Origin: Oceanospirillum sp048265165
GTDB lineage: Bacteria; Pseudomonadota; Gammaproteobacteria; Pseudomonadales; Halomonadaceae
Assembly: GCF_048265165.1 (NCBI RefSeq)
Contig: NZ_JBLXCD010000003.1
Location: 1 to 64,000 of the forward strand
Length of the DNA: 64,000 nucleotides
Direction of reading: 5' to 3'
Shown: positions 9,260 through 18,753 of the stretch, piece after piece
How positions within the stretch are numbered: the first letter of the stretch is position 1
How the letters are laid out: the number at the start of each line of letters is the position of its first letter
Translations under genes and position numbers: made by a program
The notes under the pieces: generated by a model
Told to the model about the DNA's origin: nothing
Seen by the model: the letters and a program-made list of their open reading frames with translations, nothing else
Databases searched by the model: none

Positions 9260-10408
9260 ATGCCGACAACGGAACCGACTCCTCCCGTCACAGCGACAGT
9301 CACAGCGGTTGACCCTGTATCCATCACCTCAGCGGCCTCCACTGAAGGCACTCACAATACCATCGCCCTGATTTATACCGGTGGCACCATCGGAATGGTG
9401 GACAGCGACAAGGGCCTGATACCCGGTGGCAATATGGCTGAGCGGCTGCTTAATCAATTGCAAACTCTACCGGAAAAACGGCGTCGGACACTGCCCGCCT
9501 TTGATCTTCTGACGCTACCCCAGCTGATCGACAGCTCAAACGCAACGCCTAGGGATTGGTTAGACCTGAACCGTTTGATCCGTCACCATTCCAAGCGCTA
9601 TCAGGCGTTTATCATTTTGCACGGCACGGATACACTGGCTTATACCTCCTCTGCCCTGAGCTTTCTGCTACCACAGAATCTTCCCTGTATTGTCACAGGG
9701 TCTCAATACCCACTGGAGAAAGAAGCCAGCGATGCCCTGAGCAATGTGGAAGCCTCTCTGCTGGTGGCGAGCAGTCTGATCAATCAGCCGATGGCGCACA
9801 ATGCTGGAGTCATCGTGTTTGGCGGCAAAATTTTACAGGGAAACCGCACCAGTAAGATCAGCACCTACTCACCACAGGGGTTTGACTGCATCAACCTGCC
9901 TGCTTTAGGTACTTGCTCAGAAGGCAAACTGAACTGGTCGGCTTCTGCTCAAATGACTGCAGAGCTGAAACCCACACCGGACACCAACTTCCCGCAGATC
10001 AGCACTGACGCGATAAATGATATTCCCCAGGTGGTCATACTGAAACTTTGGCCTGGCATTCAGGCAGAGCAGATCGAAAGCCTGCTGGCAGAACCCGTTA
10101 AAGGCGTTATTCTGGAAAGTTACGGCAGCGGTAATGCACCGGATCTGAATCAGCCATTACTGGATGCATTTAAAACGGCCACCGACCGCGGCGTTATTAT
10201 TGTCAATCGCAGTCAATGCCCTGAAGGCTCCGTTAGCATGAGCTATGCCGCAGGATCGGCTCTGAGCGACGCCGGTATTATCAGTGGTTATGATATGACC
10301 TGTGAAACCGCCTTCAGTAAACTGACTCTTCTGCTCTGCAGTAATTTAAATAACAAGCGGGTAAAAGAAGCATTTAAACGAAACCATTATGCCGAGTGTA
10401 GCGTATAG
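9260..10408 (+). CDS. type I L-asparaginase
   Basis: A 382-residue enzyme hydrolysing asparagine to aspartate and ammonia. The first catalytic Thr is in YTGGTIGM (near residue 40) and the second in HGTDTLAYT (near residue 120). SYGSGNAP and the late SQCPEGSV also fit the cytoplasmic asparaginase I (AnsA) branch. About 30 low-complexity Thr/Pro/Ala residues precede the catalytic domain, without a signal-peptide core, so it should be cytoplasmic. The next gene starts 39 bp downstream on the same strand. Confidence 0.88.
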   Translation: MPTTEPTPPVTATVTAVDPVSITSAASTEGTHNTIALIYTGGTIGMVDSDKGLIPGGNMAERLLNQLQTLPEKRRRTLPAFDLLTLPQLIDSSNATPRDWLDLNRLIRHHSKRYQAFIILHGTDTLAYTSSALSFLLPQNLPCIVTGSQYPLEKEASDALSNVEASLLVASSLINQPMAHNAGVIVFGGKILQGNRTSKISTYSPQGFDCINLPALGTCSEGKLNWSASAQMTAELKPTPDTNFPQISTDAINDIPQVVILKLWPGIQAEQIESLLAEPVKGVILESYGSGNAPDLNQPLLDAFKTATDRGVIIVNRSQCPEGSVSMSYAAGSALSDAGIISGYDMTCETAFSKLTLLLCSNLNNKRVKEAFKRNHYAECSV

Positions 10409-10447
10409 TCAGTGTCATACTGAGCGAACTCAAGAGAGAAGGGAATA

Positions 10448-11770
10448 ATGCCGGAACACGACACCAAAAGTACCGCTGAAAACCCAAACACCACGTTTTA
10501 CCGGGACTTGCCAGCTGTTACCGACTTTTCTCTGCTGCTGAACCTTGATGCCTATCAGCCAGTACCTGATAACTGGTATGTGCTGGTAGCCGATGTGGTG
10601 AACTCTACCGGTGCCATTCTGAATAACCGCTACCAGGATGTGAACACTCTGGGTGCCAGTTGTATTATTGCGGTATTGAATGCCTGCGAACAGGTGATAT
10701 CGGCTACCTGTGAAGTGCCGGGGTCAGTGGAATCTATTGGAGATACGGCAACATCGGTTCCGGCAGCTCAAAGCCGTGAGCATATTCCCTATGTCTTTGG
10801 CGGTGACGGGGCCTCCTTTTGCATCCCTCCCTGTTATTTGAATGCCGCTCTGGCTGCCCTCAAGGGGACTCAGAAAGTCTCTACTGAAGCTTACAACCTT
10901 GAGCTGCGCACGGGCTTTGTCGCCGTATCCGACCTGCGAGCCGCTGGTCATGAATTGCTGATCAGTAAGATGCAGGTCAGCCAGCATGCCTTTCAGGCCG
11001 CATTTGCCGGTAGCGGCATGACCGAAGCAGAAATTTGGCTGAAAAAAGATCCCGAGAAATATGCCATCCCGGAATCCACTCCTGCTGAAGCTGATTTCTC
11101 CGGCCTGCAATGTCGATGGGATCGCATTCCCAGCCCCCGGGAGGAGACAGTTTCTCTGCTGGTGGAAAGCCAATGTGAAACTCTGGATCAGCAAAGTCGG
11201 CTGTATCAGGATACACTGAGTAAAATCATTGAAATATATGGCGACCGTGATCAGCATCACCCGTTACAGGCCAACCGGATGCAGATAACCTTCTCCAATG
11301 AGAAGCTACGCACGGAAACGCTACTCTATAGTGCTGGAAAAAGCCGACTCTACAAACTGGGTTACGCCTTAAAAATCCGATTTATTGCTATCATGGCCCG
11401 TATCATGATGGCCAGTAATATCGTTATTAAGGGCTATAACTGGGGTGGTTATAAAGAAGATATGATCCGCCACTCAGATCACCGTAAATTCGATAATATG
11501 CTGCGCATGGTAATGGCAGGCACGCCACAACAACGAGAACAACTGGAAAACTGGCTAAAGGCACAGCAAAGCGCGGGGGTGCTCCACTACGGTATCAGCA
11601 CATCAGAGGCAGCACTGTTAACCTGTCTGGTATTTCAGCATGGTACAGACCATTTCCATTTTGTCGATGGTGCTGATGGTGGCTACGCCCTTGCCGCTAC
11701 CCACCTGAAACAGCAACGGAAAGCATCACATGGCATAAAGACAACTGCGATCCATGATGCACCGATATAG
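10448..11770 (+). CDS. DUF3095 family protein
   Basis: A 440-residue protein of the DUF3095 family, which is distantly related to nucleotide cyclases. The N-terminal half has VLVADVVNSTGAI and YVFGGDGASFCIP, the positions where class III cyclases keep metal-binding Asp residues. The C-terminal half has IKGYNWGGYKEDMIRHSDHRKFD. An internal segment (FIAIMARIMMASNIVI) is moderately hydrophobic. Substrate and role are unknown. It follows the asparaginase gene closely (SD AGAGAAGGG before ATG) and may share its transcript. Confidence 0.8.
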   Translation: MPEHDTKSTAENPNTTFYRDLPAVTDFSLLLNLDAYQPVPDNWYVLVADVVNSTGAILNNRYQDVNTLGASCIIAVLNACEQVISATCEVPGSVESIGDTATSVPAAQSREHIPYVFGGDGASFCIPPCYLNAALAALKGTQKVSTEAYNLELRTGFVAVSDLRAAGHELLISKMQVSQHAFQAAFAGSGMTEAEIWLKKDPEKYAIPESTPAEADFSGLQCRWDRIPSPREETVSLLVESQCETLDQQSRLYQDTLSKIIEIYGDRDQHHPLQANRMQITFSNEKLRTETLLYSAGKSRLYKLGYALKIRFIAIMARIMMASNIVIKGYNWGGYKEDMIRHSDHRKFDNMLRMVMAGTPQQREQLENWLKAQQSAGVLHYGISTSEAALLTCLVFQHGTDHFHFVDGADGGYALAATHLKQQRKASHGIKTTAIHDAPI

Positions 11771-11925
11771 AAACACCTCGATATAGAAACACCCCGTATC
11801 TATGGCCAATTAATGGCCATACTTTGTTTCTGTTGCATCCCGCTATAGCCCGGCGTAAAGTCCGGTTTAACCATCATATTTATATGGAATAGTTACTCAC
11901 ATAACATTCTGAGCAGGAAGCCCAC

Positions 11926-12096
11926 ATGACAGAAGAAGAATTCAAAGCACTGCAGCAATGGCATAGTAATGATCTGCTGGAAGGCGTTCGCTGTCTGATG
12001 GCCGTCACTGAAGTGAACAATCTGACCGATCTGTTCCGCCTCAATGAACTAGCGGAAAGCTATCGCCAGCATTACCCGTTACCGAATCAGGAGTGA
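11926..12096 (+). CDS. small uncharacterised protein, 56 residues
   Basis: The ORF starts MTEEEFKALQQWHSNDLLEG after GAGCAGGAAGCCCAC, a fair ribosome-binding site. It is acidic and helical (MAVTEVNNLTDLFRLNELAE) with no membrane segment. Codon use matches the neighbours. It sits alone between the DUF3095 gene and the flavoprotein gene. No family is recognised. Confidence 0.55.
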   Translation: MTEEEFKALQQWHSNDLLEGVRCLMAVTEVNNLTDLFRLNELAESYRQHYPLPNQE

Positions 12097-12176
12097 CGGT
12101 AAAATACCCTTCTCCCGCTTTACAGCGCACCGGCATTTCAATAGAGTTCGCCCTCTGCAAAATGGGGTAGCGAGCA

Positions 12177-13442
12177 ATGCAACAACAGCCAAAATATCAA
12201 CAGCACGATGTGATTATTATTGGAGCCGGTGCGGCCGGTCTGATGTGTGCCATCAGCGCCGGACAGCGCCAACGTGATGTACTGATACTCGACCATGCCC
12301 GTAAAGCCGGCAACAAGATTATGGTATCCGGTGGAGGTCGCTGTAACTTCACAAATTATTATGTTGAACCAAACCGCTACCTGTCCCGCAACCCTCATTT
12401 CTGCAAATCAGCCCTGAGCCGCTATACCCAATGGGACTTTATCGCTCTGGTGGATAAGCATGGCCTGCCCTATCACGAAAAGGAAGAGGGCCAGCTTTTC
12501 TCAGATAATAAATCCAAGGCGATTCTGGATATGATGCTACAGGAAGTCTCAGATGCCGGTGCCCGACTTCGTCTGAAAACAGACGTTCAGCAGATCACCC
12601 CTCTGCCGGATACCACAGCGCCTTACCGTTATCAACTGACCGTGGAGCAGAACGGGCTGAAAGAAACGCTGCACTGCCAGTCACTGGTTATCGCTTCCGG
12701 TGGCCTTTCTATGCCCACCATGGGAGCTTCAGGCTTTGGTTATCAGGTCGCTGAACAGTTTGGTCTGACAGTACTGCCCCGCTGCGCAGCTCTGGTGCCT
12801 TTTACTCTGCAACCGGAAGAAAAAGAGCTGACTGAGCCCCTGTCCGGTCTCAGCACGCCTGCGATGCTGAACTGTGAACCCGCCAAAGGCAGCAGAAATG
12901 ATAAGGGCAAACCCCGGGAAGGTATGAGCTTTAACGGCAGCCTGCTCTTTACGCATCGGGGGCTGAGTGGCCCCGCCGTGCTGCAGATCTCCTCCTACTG
13001 GCAGTCCGGCGATACCCTTGAGGTCGATCTGATTCCGGGGCTTGATCTAAACGAACACCTGAAAGAGCTGCGTCAGAGCCGCCCTAAAGCAGAGCTGAAG
13101 ACAATCCTTGGTGAACATTTACCTGCACGCCTGGCAAAAGCTCTGTGTGAACACTGGTTTGATAACACCACCATAAGTGAACTGAGCAACGCCAAAATCG
13201 AAGAGATCGCCAACAAGGTGCATCGCTGGCAGCCGAAAATATCCGGCACCGAAGGCTACCGCACGGCAGAGGTGACCCTGGGCGGCATCGATACCGACGA
13301 ACTTTCTTCCAAAACCATGGAAGCGAAAAAAGCCCCCGGCCTCTACTTTATTGGTGAAGTGGTGGATGTCTCCGGCCACCTGGGTGGCTTTAACTTCCAG
13401 TGGGCATGGAGCTCGGGGTGGGTCGCCGGAGAGGTGGTTTAA
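12177..13442 (+). CDS. HI0933/BaiN-type NAD(P)/FAD-dependent oxidoreductase
   Basis: A 421-residue flavoprotein of the HI0933 (YhiN) family. The FAD-binding Rossmann motif IIIGAGAAGLMCAISA is at residues about 13-28, followed by the family signature NKIMVSGGGRCNFTN. LVIASGGLSMPTMGASGFGY and the C-terminal LYFIGEVVDVSGHLGGFNFQ complete the family pattern. The substrate is not known for most members. It probably starts at ATG 12177. The gene stands alone, with about 130 bp before the next. Confidence 0.9.
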   Translation: MQQQPKYQQHDVIIIGAGAAGLMCAISAGQRQRDVLILDHARKAGNKIMVSGGGRCNFTNYYVEPNRYLSRNPHFCKSALSRYTQWDFIALVDKHGLPYHEKEEGQLFSDNKSKAILDMMLQEVSDAGARLRLKTDVQQITPLPDTTAPYRYQLTVEQNGLKETLHCQSLVIASGGLSMPTMGASGFGYQVAEQFGLTVLPRCAALVPFTLQPEEKELTEPLSGLSTPAMLNCEPAKGSRNDKGKPREGMSFNGSLLFTHRGLSGPAVLQISSYWQSGDTLEVDLIPGLDLNEHLKELRQSRPKAELKTILGEHLPARLAKALCEHWFDNTTISELSNAKIEEIANKVHRWQPKISGTEGYRTAEVTLGGIDTDELSSKTMEAKKAPGLYFIGEVVDVSGHLGGFNFQWAWSSGWVAGEVV

Positions 13443-13570
13443 CTTTTGGTGCCAGCGCAGGTTTTTTGCTTCTTGACGATCGCCTAGGTATAAACCTTCA
13501 GCTCTGCAATCTCTCCTGTAAAAAATCACGTATAATCCATTCACTATGGCTTTAATGATATAGGTTTGGT

Positions 13571-14278
13571 ATGCCCCCTGAAAATATTGAAAAAACAGCA
13601 GAAACCTCAGTGCTACCGGAAAACCTGAATATGGATTTCAGCCAGCGCCTTACCATTAACACCGCTGAGATGGCTTGGCTACCCAGCCCGGCTAAAGGTG
13701 TGCGCCGCAAACCATTAGAGCGGGCACAGCGTGAAGCCGGACACACCACCAGTATTGTTGAGTACGCGCCGGGCACCAGCTTCAGTGAGCACCGGCACCC
13801 GCTGGGTGAAGAGATTTTTGTTCTGGAAGGCATCTTTTCCGATGAAAATGGCGATTATCCTGCGGGCAGTTATCTCCGTAACCCGCCGGGCAGTCGGCAT
13901 GCCCCTTTCAGCAAAGAGGGCTGCAGGATTTTTGTGAAGCTGAATCAGTTCGATCCGAAAGATCTGGAGCAGGTACGTATCCAGACGGTAGAACAGCCCT
14001 GGCGACAAGGTATCGGTGGTTTACAGGTGATGCCATTGCATGACTTTGAAGGTCAGCATACCGCCCTGGTGAAATGGCCTGCCGCTGAACGCTTCCAGCC
14101 CCACCGACATTTTGGTGGTGAGGAAATTCTGGTGATATCCGGCACCTTTCAAGATGAATATGCCAGATATCCGGCAGGCAGCTGGCTGCGTAGTCCACAC
14201 CTGAGCCAGCATAACCCCTTCGTCTATGAAGATACTCTGATTCTGGTTAAGGTGGGGCATCTTCCTTCGGGGAGTTAG
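13571..14278 (+). CDS. double-cupin protein (ChrR-like cupin)
   Basis: A 235-residue protein with two consecutive cupin domains. Each has the metal-binding pattern: SEHRHPLGEEIFVLEGIF with GSRHAPFS, and QPHRHFGGEEILVISGTF with SQHNPF. The domains are alike, as expected from an internal duplication. ChrR-type cupins sense or bind small oxidants and zinc, but no sigma factor lies next to this gene. The first 20 residues are variable and translation could begin at Met21. Confidence 0.82.
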   Translation: MPPENIEKTAETSVLPENLNMDFSQRLTINTAEMAWLPSPAKGVRRKPLERAQREAGHTTSIVEYAPGTSFSEHRHPLGEEIFVLEGIFSDENGDYPAGSYLRNPPGSRHAPFSKEGCRIFVKLNQFDPKDLEQVRIQTVEQPWRQGIGGLQVMPLHDFEGQHTALVKWPAAERFQPHRHFGGEEILVISGTFQDEYARYPAGSWLRSPHLSQHNPFVYEDTLILVKVGHLPSGS

Positions 14279-14301
14279 ACGCAACGTCCATTACCTGTTT
14301 C

Positions 14302-16509
14302 TCATTCCGTTACCTGTCTCTCGGAATTCTTATCAAAAACATGAACTCTGTTGCGCCCGGAGTTCTTCGCCTGATAAAGCGCCAGATCGGTTCGCTGATA
14401 CCAGTGAGAAAAGCTATCTTCCGGGTCAAGCTGAGATACGCCGATACTCACGGTAAAAGCTACGGCCGCTTTGGCAGCTCCTTCTTCAATCTGCCGACGG
14501 TACCGCTCTGCCAGCTCTCTGGCGGCACTCAGCTCTGTATCCGGCAGCAATACCAGAAACTCTTCTCCCCCCCAGCGCACCAAGTAGTCAGCTTCCCGCG
14601 TGACCCCGGCCATAACCGCACCGAACCAACACAAAACATCATCCCCGACTTTATGGCCCAGTGAGTCGTTGATTCTCTTAAAGTAGTCAATATCAAGAAT
14701 CATCATGCAGACCGGGATTTTATAACGGCGGCAGCGCGCCATTTCCTGCTCAATAAGGGGTTCCGAGCCATGGCGATTCATCAGCCCGGTTAACTGATCC
14801 GTTCGCGCCAAATTAAGAGCAGCTTCCTGAGCTTCTTCCTTCAACCGAACCTCTTTTTTCAACATAAGGTTCAATCGTACATACCAGATGATCACACCAC
14901 CCAGAATAAAGACAGTCGCAAAAATGCCCGCAAGGGTTATCAACCAGTCATGCTGCGCTGCATAGCGAATAGAAACCCAACGATTGATAACCTCCTGTCG
15001 GCTGGACAGAGGAATCTGGCTAATCACCTTATTCAGAATTGAATCCAGCGGTTGCAGTTCATTACGCACCCCCATTGAAAGCTGCCAAAATCTATCGATC
15101 TCACTACTGACCTTAAGCTGACCCAGGTAGTGTTTCTGCACCCAATAGCCTGATGCGATCAGAGAGTCGATATAGCCAAAAAGCTCGCCACTACGAACCT
15201 TGGCCAAGCCCTGCTCAATATTATCCACTTCCACAAACGTAAGGTCAGGGTACTGTTCACTTAACATAGGGTTAAAAGCATAACCTTTAACCGTACCAAT
15301 ACGCTTGTTCTGCAATTCTTTTAAACTGGGCAGATAGGCTTCGTTAATCCCCGTAACCAATACCAGAGGGGACTCGACAAAGGGTCGGGTAAAACTCAGA
15401 AATGATTCCCGATCAGGGGTTTTCATGATCAGGGGAAAAATATCACACTTCCCCGTCTGTGCCTGCCGGAGGGTTTCAGACCAAGAACCACTCTCTACAG
15501 GGGTAAACCGTGTATTAAGCTGCTCAGCCACTAACGCCATCAGCTCGGAGGCGATGCCAGTATGCTGACCATCTTCCAGTCCTTCTAATGGCATCCAGTC
15601 AGGATCAACACAGAGCTTCAGATCAGGATGTGCACGTAAAAAACGCACCTCTTCAGTCGTCAGACCTGCGGCATCGTCCGTACGATGCCTGCTGCTCATC
15701 CAGCGCTCTTTTAATCCGGAAACAAAGCTTTGAGGCATTGCGGCCTCTCCTTTGGACAGGATACTGTTCAGCAAGGTATTACCCTTCTGGACCCCCATCG
15801 ATAACGATGTTTGACCAGGCAGCTCAAGGCCCGGAACCTGACCGGTCATCAGATTGCTTAACCAATGCTTCTGAATATAAAAATCCAGCGACGGATAGCT
15901 GCTGACAGCGATATCTGCACGACCACTTGCCACCGCAAGAACCGCTTCATCAGTTGATGCTGTGACTAAAAGAAAAATATTAGGATAGTGCTCTTGCAGA
16001 TGGTCATGCAGAAAAGTATTTTTCGCCACCGCAATGATCTGTTTTTCCAGGGGAACCCCTGCCTGATCGCGGTGAAAAACTGCAGCGCTGATATACTCAA
16101 TATGTTTAAAAGAAGTGAAATCGATGTAAGCTCTTCGTTCTGAGGTTTCTACGATAGTAGGAATAATATCCAACTCTCCGGCACGGAGCATTCTTAACGC
16201 TTCAAACCAATGAACACCGCTAACAAAACGCACTTCTTTATTAAGCAGTCGCCCCATCTCCCGCATATAGTCAGCGGTATACCCCTTTACAACGCCGTCT
16301 TCCGAGTAACTGAACGGAGGAAAGCTATCCAGCGCCAGAACCGACAAGTAGGGCTTAGTATCAAGATAAGCCTGCTCTTTAGCCGCTAACTGTGCCGATG
16401 CCTCAGATCTGGCAGGGGTTATAAAGAGCATCATCAGAGCTAAAAAAAAGAAAAACAGAGCACTCTTTATTGAGAATTGTGGGCTTACCCGCAATAACGG
16501 TTTTAACAT
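14302..16509 (-). CDS. diguanylate cyclase with two periplasmic solute-binding domains
   Basis: 735 residues. A signal-anchor (about residues 15-35) leads into two SBP_bac_3 domains (about 45-280 and 285-520). A membrane helix (ITLAGIFATVFILGGVIIWYV) and a short coil follow, then a GGDEF domain. The active site is GGEEF, and READ five residues upstream forms the inhibitory I-site (RxxD). It should make cyclic di-GMP in response to an amino-acid-like ligand in the periplasm. The long empty region upstream (16510-16941) would hold its promoter. Confidence 0.92.
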   Translation of the reverse strand: MLKPLLRVSPQFSIKSALFFFFLALMMLFITPARSEASAQLAAKEQAYLDTKPYLSVLALDSFPPFSYSEDGVVKGYTADYMREMGRLLNKEVRFVSGVHWFEALRMLRAGELDIIPTIVETSERRAYIDFTSFKHIEYISAAVFHRDQAGVPLEKQIIAVAKNTFLHDHLQEHYPNIFLLVTASTDEAVLAVASGRADIAVSSYPSLDFYIQKHWLSNLMTGQVPGLELPGQTSLSMGVQKGNTLLNSILSKGEAAMPQSFVSGLKERWMSSRHRTDDAAGLTTEEVRFLRAHPDLKLCVDPDWMPLEGLEDGQHTGIASELMALVAEQLNTRFTPVESGSWSETLRQAQTGKCDIFPLIMKTPDRESFLSFTRPFVESPLVLVTGINEAYLPSLKELQNKRIGTVKGYAFNPMLSEQYPDLTFVEVDNIEQGLAKVRSGELFGYIDSLIASGYWVQKHYLGQLKVSSEIDRFWQLSMGVRNELQPLDSILNKVISQIPLSSRQEVINRWVSIRYAAQHDWLITLAGIFATVFILGGVIIWYVRLNLMLKKEVRLKEEAQEAALNLARTDQLTGLMNRHGSEPLIEQEMARCRRYKIPVCMMILDIDYFKRINDSLGHKVGDDVLCWFGAVMAGVTREADYLVRWGGEEFLVLLPDTELSAARELAERYRRQIEEGAAKAAVAFTVSIGVSQLDPEDSFSHWYQRTDLALYQAKNSGRNRVHVFDKNSERQVTE

Positions 16510-16941
16510 TCCCTTTACCTCTCAATATGTTACATCGTGTATCAAACAGTAATACAACCTCAACCGGGAGGGAACACCCATCAGCAAAAATAGTACCCTC
16601 CCCAGATAAGGTTAATTTAACCGAACGAAGCTCTATAACCCAGAAAAAATAAGCTCTGAGCAACATATCCAGGTAAGACCTGAAGCAAAACATTACAGAC
16701 ATTGCCCGCTATAAAAGGTAGTTAGGCGACGAAGTCTGCATAAAGGCGTCAATTGCATTTTACATTCAATTACTTACCGACGCGGCCGACCACTGGTTAG
16801 CACCTTTCAAGGCTGGTAAGATACGCCGAACCTTTTGACCGCAGTTAAAGTATTAAGCAAACTGCAATCAGAAGCAAAAGGTGGCCCATCCCACAGATAA
16901 AGGCTTTTCACTCTTAGGATAAGAGCTGAAACAATAAAAAA
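16510..16941. other. intergenic region between divergent genes
   Basis: About 430 bp between the cyclase and the SapC-like gene. I see no convincing coding frame, RNA hairpin or repeat. It should contain both divergent promoters. Confidence 0.5.
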
Positions 16942-17955
16942 ATGATGAGTATGAATAATCAAACGGTAGATTTGTTTTCCCCGGATCATGATTATGATCT
17001 GCGCTTTCATGAAGAACCCGACCTGAGTTTTGCCAGCCAATGGGCCTCAGTACCTGTTCATATTAAAGAAGCCGTAGAGCTGTCTCAGAGCCTGCCTGTG
17101 GTTTTCCGTCGTAATCTTACCGGTACGATCGAGATTATTGCGCTATTAACCTGTGATGGCGAACATTTGATCAGGAATGGTCAGTGGAGCCTGAAGCAGC
17201 AACCGGAACTGCTCCGGCACTATCCTTTCACTTGGATATTGAAACAGCGCGATATTAAGCTGGCCTACTACTCCCAGGCACCGCACTTTCAGGGCAAAGG
17301 CCAGAAGCTGCTAACCTCTAAGGGTAAGCCAACCCGTAAGCTGAATGACGTGATCAAAGGGTTGGATAAAGCGCAAAGCTTTTTCTCGGCCACCGGCCAA
17401 CGCATGATGGAGCTGGTTCGCTTCAATCTGCTGACCCCAATCACCGTGGCACAAAACGTCACCTTGCCCCAGGAAACTTATCTGGTTTTGCAGGAGCCTC
17501 TTTCCGATGATGTGCGCTCACAACTCAGCCCGGAAGTTGCCCACCTGCTGGATTGCCATATAAAAAGCCTGGCACTATTGCCTGCCATCAATGGCGCTCT
17601 GTCAGCCGCCGGATCAACAGTGGCAGCAACAGAAAAACCGGCAAACAAAACGAGTAAAAAAGCACCGTCTGAAAAGAGTTCAGCTAAGAAAGCAGCTACG
17701 CCTAAACAGGCGGATGCAAAAGCTAAAAAAGCTGTCGCTCAACCTGCCGGAGCTGAAGGTATCGATAAGATCATCGACAACACCTGTGAGCAACTTGGTG
17801 TCAGCCGTGAAGATCTTCAGAGCCGGAAACGTAACGACCTGCTAACCCAGGCCCGCAACCAGCTAGCAGCTGAAGCTAAAGCCGCTGGCAGCCTGAAAGA
17901 GATGGCAGCCTGGCTGGAGCGCTCTCCTGCCACACTGTCCAGCTGGCTCAAATAG
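16942..17955 (+). CDS. SapC-like protein with Lys/Ala-rich linker
   Basis: 337 residues. Residues about 40-215 resemble SapC-family domains (SLPVVFRRN, NGQWSLK, LLRHYPFTWIL), a family of unclear role. A Lys/Ala/Thr-rich low-complexity stretch follows (about 225-270), then a C-terminal helical segment ending RSPATLSSWLK, which could be a small DNA- or peptide-binding domain. There is no signal peptide. The ATG cluster at 16942-16953 leaves the exact start open. It ends at a strong hairpin terminator. Confidence 0.55.
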   Translation: MMSMNNQTVDLFSPDHDYDLRFHEEPDLSFASQWASVPVHIKEAVELSQSLPVVFRRNLTGTIEIIALLTCDGEHLIRNGQWSLKQQPELLRHYPFTWILKQRDIKLAYYSQAPHFQGKGQKLLTSKGKPTRKLNDVIKGLDKAQSFFSATGQRMMELVRFNLLTPITVAQNVTLPQETYLVLQEPLSDDVRSQLSPEVAHLLDCHIKSLALLPAINGALSAAGSTVAATEKPANKTSKKAPSEKSSAKKAATPKQADAKAKKAVAQPAGAEGIDKIIDNTCEQLGVSREDLQSRKRNDLLTQARNQLAAEAKAAGSLKEMAAWLERSPATLSSWLK

Positions 17956-17974
17956 CCTGGCACTCAAGCAATAC

Positions 17975-18006
17975 AAACAGCCCGACAATCATTTGTCGGG
18001 CTGTTT
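17975..18006. terminator. hairpin terminator after SapC-like gene
   Basis: A perfect 14-bp stem, AAACAGCCCGACAA and its complement, around a TCAT loop. A and T tracts on each side allow it to work in both directions. Confidence 0.85.
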
Positions 18007-18135
18007 GCGTTTAAAGGCTATCGACACTTAAGACCTAAAACTGCGCTATTAAGCTATACAGATGCTTTAACTTCTTCTGCTTCTAACTGGCTATATCTAC
18101 CACTGAACGGGCCTACCACTAAACAGGCCTACCAC

Positions 18136-18570
18136 TCAGACACCCGCTGTCTTTTGCTCCAGCATGTACTGTTTTACAATATCCGGCAGTTCAACGACCT
18201 TACGTTCCGCCACCGAGAACCAACCAAAAACAGCTTTATGGCGTGCCGCCAGATCACCATTCTGTCGGTAGATACTATTGACCAGCTGAACCGATTTCGC
18301 GGAACCGGTGGGCTCTCCGATCTCAATAGTGACCTCGACCACCTCTCCCATAAAGAGCTCACGAAAATACTCCGTTTCCTCTTTAAATAGCACCGGCCCC
18401 AAACCCTGCTGCTTTAACCACTCCTGAGTCATACCAATTTTAATCATGTACCCGACACGGGTATGAGCACAGAAATCTGCATAAGCACTGTGGCGCATAT
18501 GCTGGTTGGCATCACAGTCACTCCAGCGCACTTCAATCTGCTTTCGAAACAATACATTTTCATCTGACAT
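18136..18570 (-). CDS. 4HBT-type acyl-CoA thioesterase
   Basis: A 144-residue hot-dog fold protein. RWSDCDANQHMRHSAYADF carries the catalytic Asp and neighbouring residues of YbgC/4HBT thioesterases. It would hydrolyse a small acyl- or aroyl-CoA in the cytoplasm; the substrate cannot be read from sequence. It is divergent from the LysR gene at 18754, so the regulator may control it. Confidence 0.87.
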   Translation of the reverse strand: MSDENVLFRKQIEVRWSDCDANQHMRHSAYADFCAHTRVGYMIKIGMTQEWLKQQGLGPVLFKEETEYFRELFMGEVVEVTIEIGEPTGSAKSVQLVNSIYRQNGDLAARHKAVFGWFSVAERKVVELPDIVKQYMLEQKTAGV

Positions 18571-18753
18571 CTTTATCTCCCCTCCCCCGATACCTTATTA
18601 ACTTTAATCGCAGCTGCAGCATTGTGACCCGATCTTTGGTATAAGTTAAATTCATAATTCAAATTCTTAGCATGATTTTAAATCATCAAAAATAGTTTAA
18701 CGCTACACGATACATAAACGTGTAAAAAATAAGAAAGAGCAAGAGCCTGCGCC

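Noticed and set aside
16403..16702. 99-codon minus-strand frame at the start of the cyclase gene
   Set aside because: It overlaps the cyclase signal anchor in another frame and has no ribosome-binding site or family pattern.
18090..18135. Short repeated CCTACCACT units
   Set aside because: Three short, imperfect copies only, with no sign of function; not a CRISPR or VNTR.
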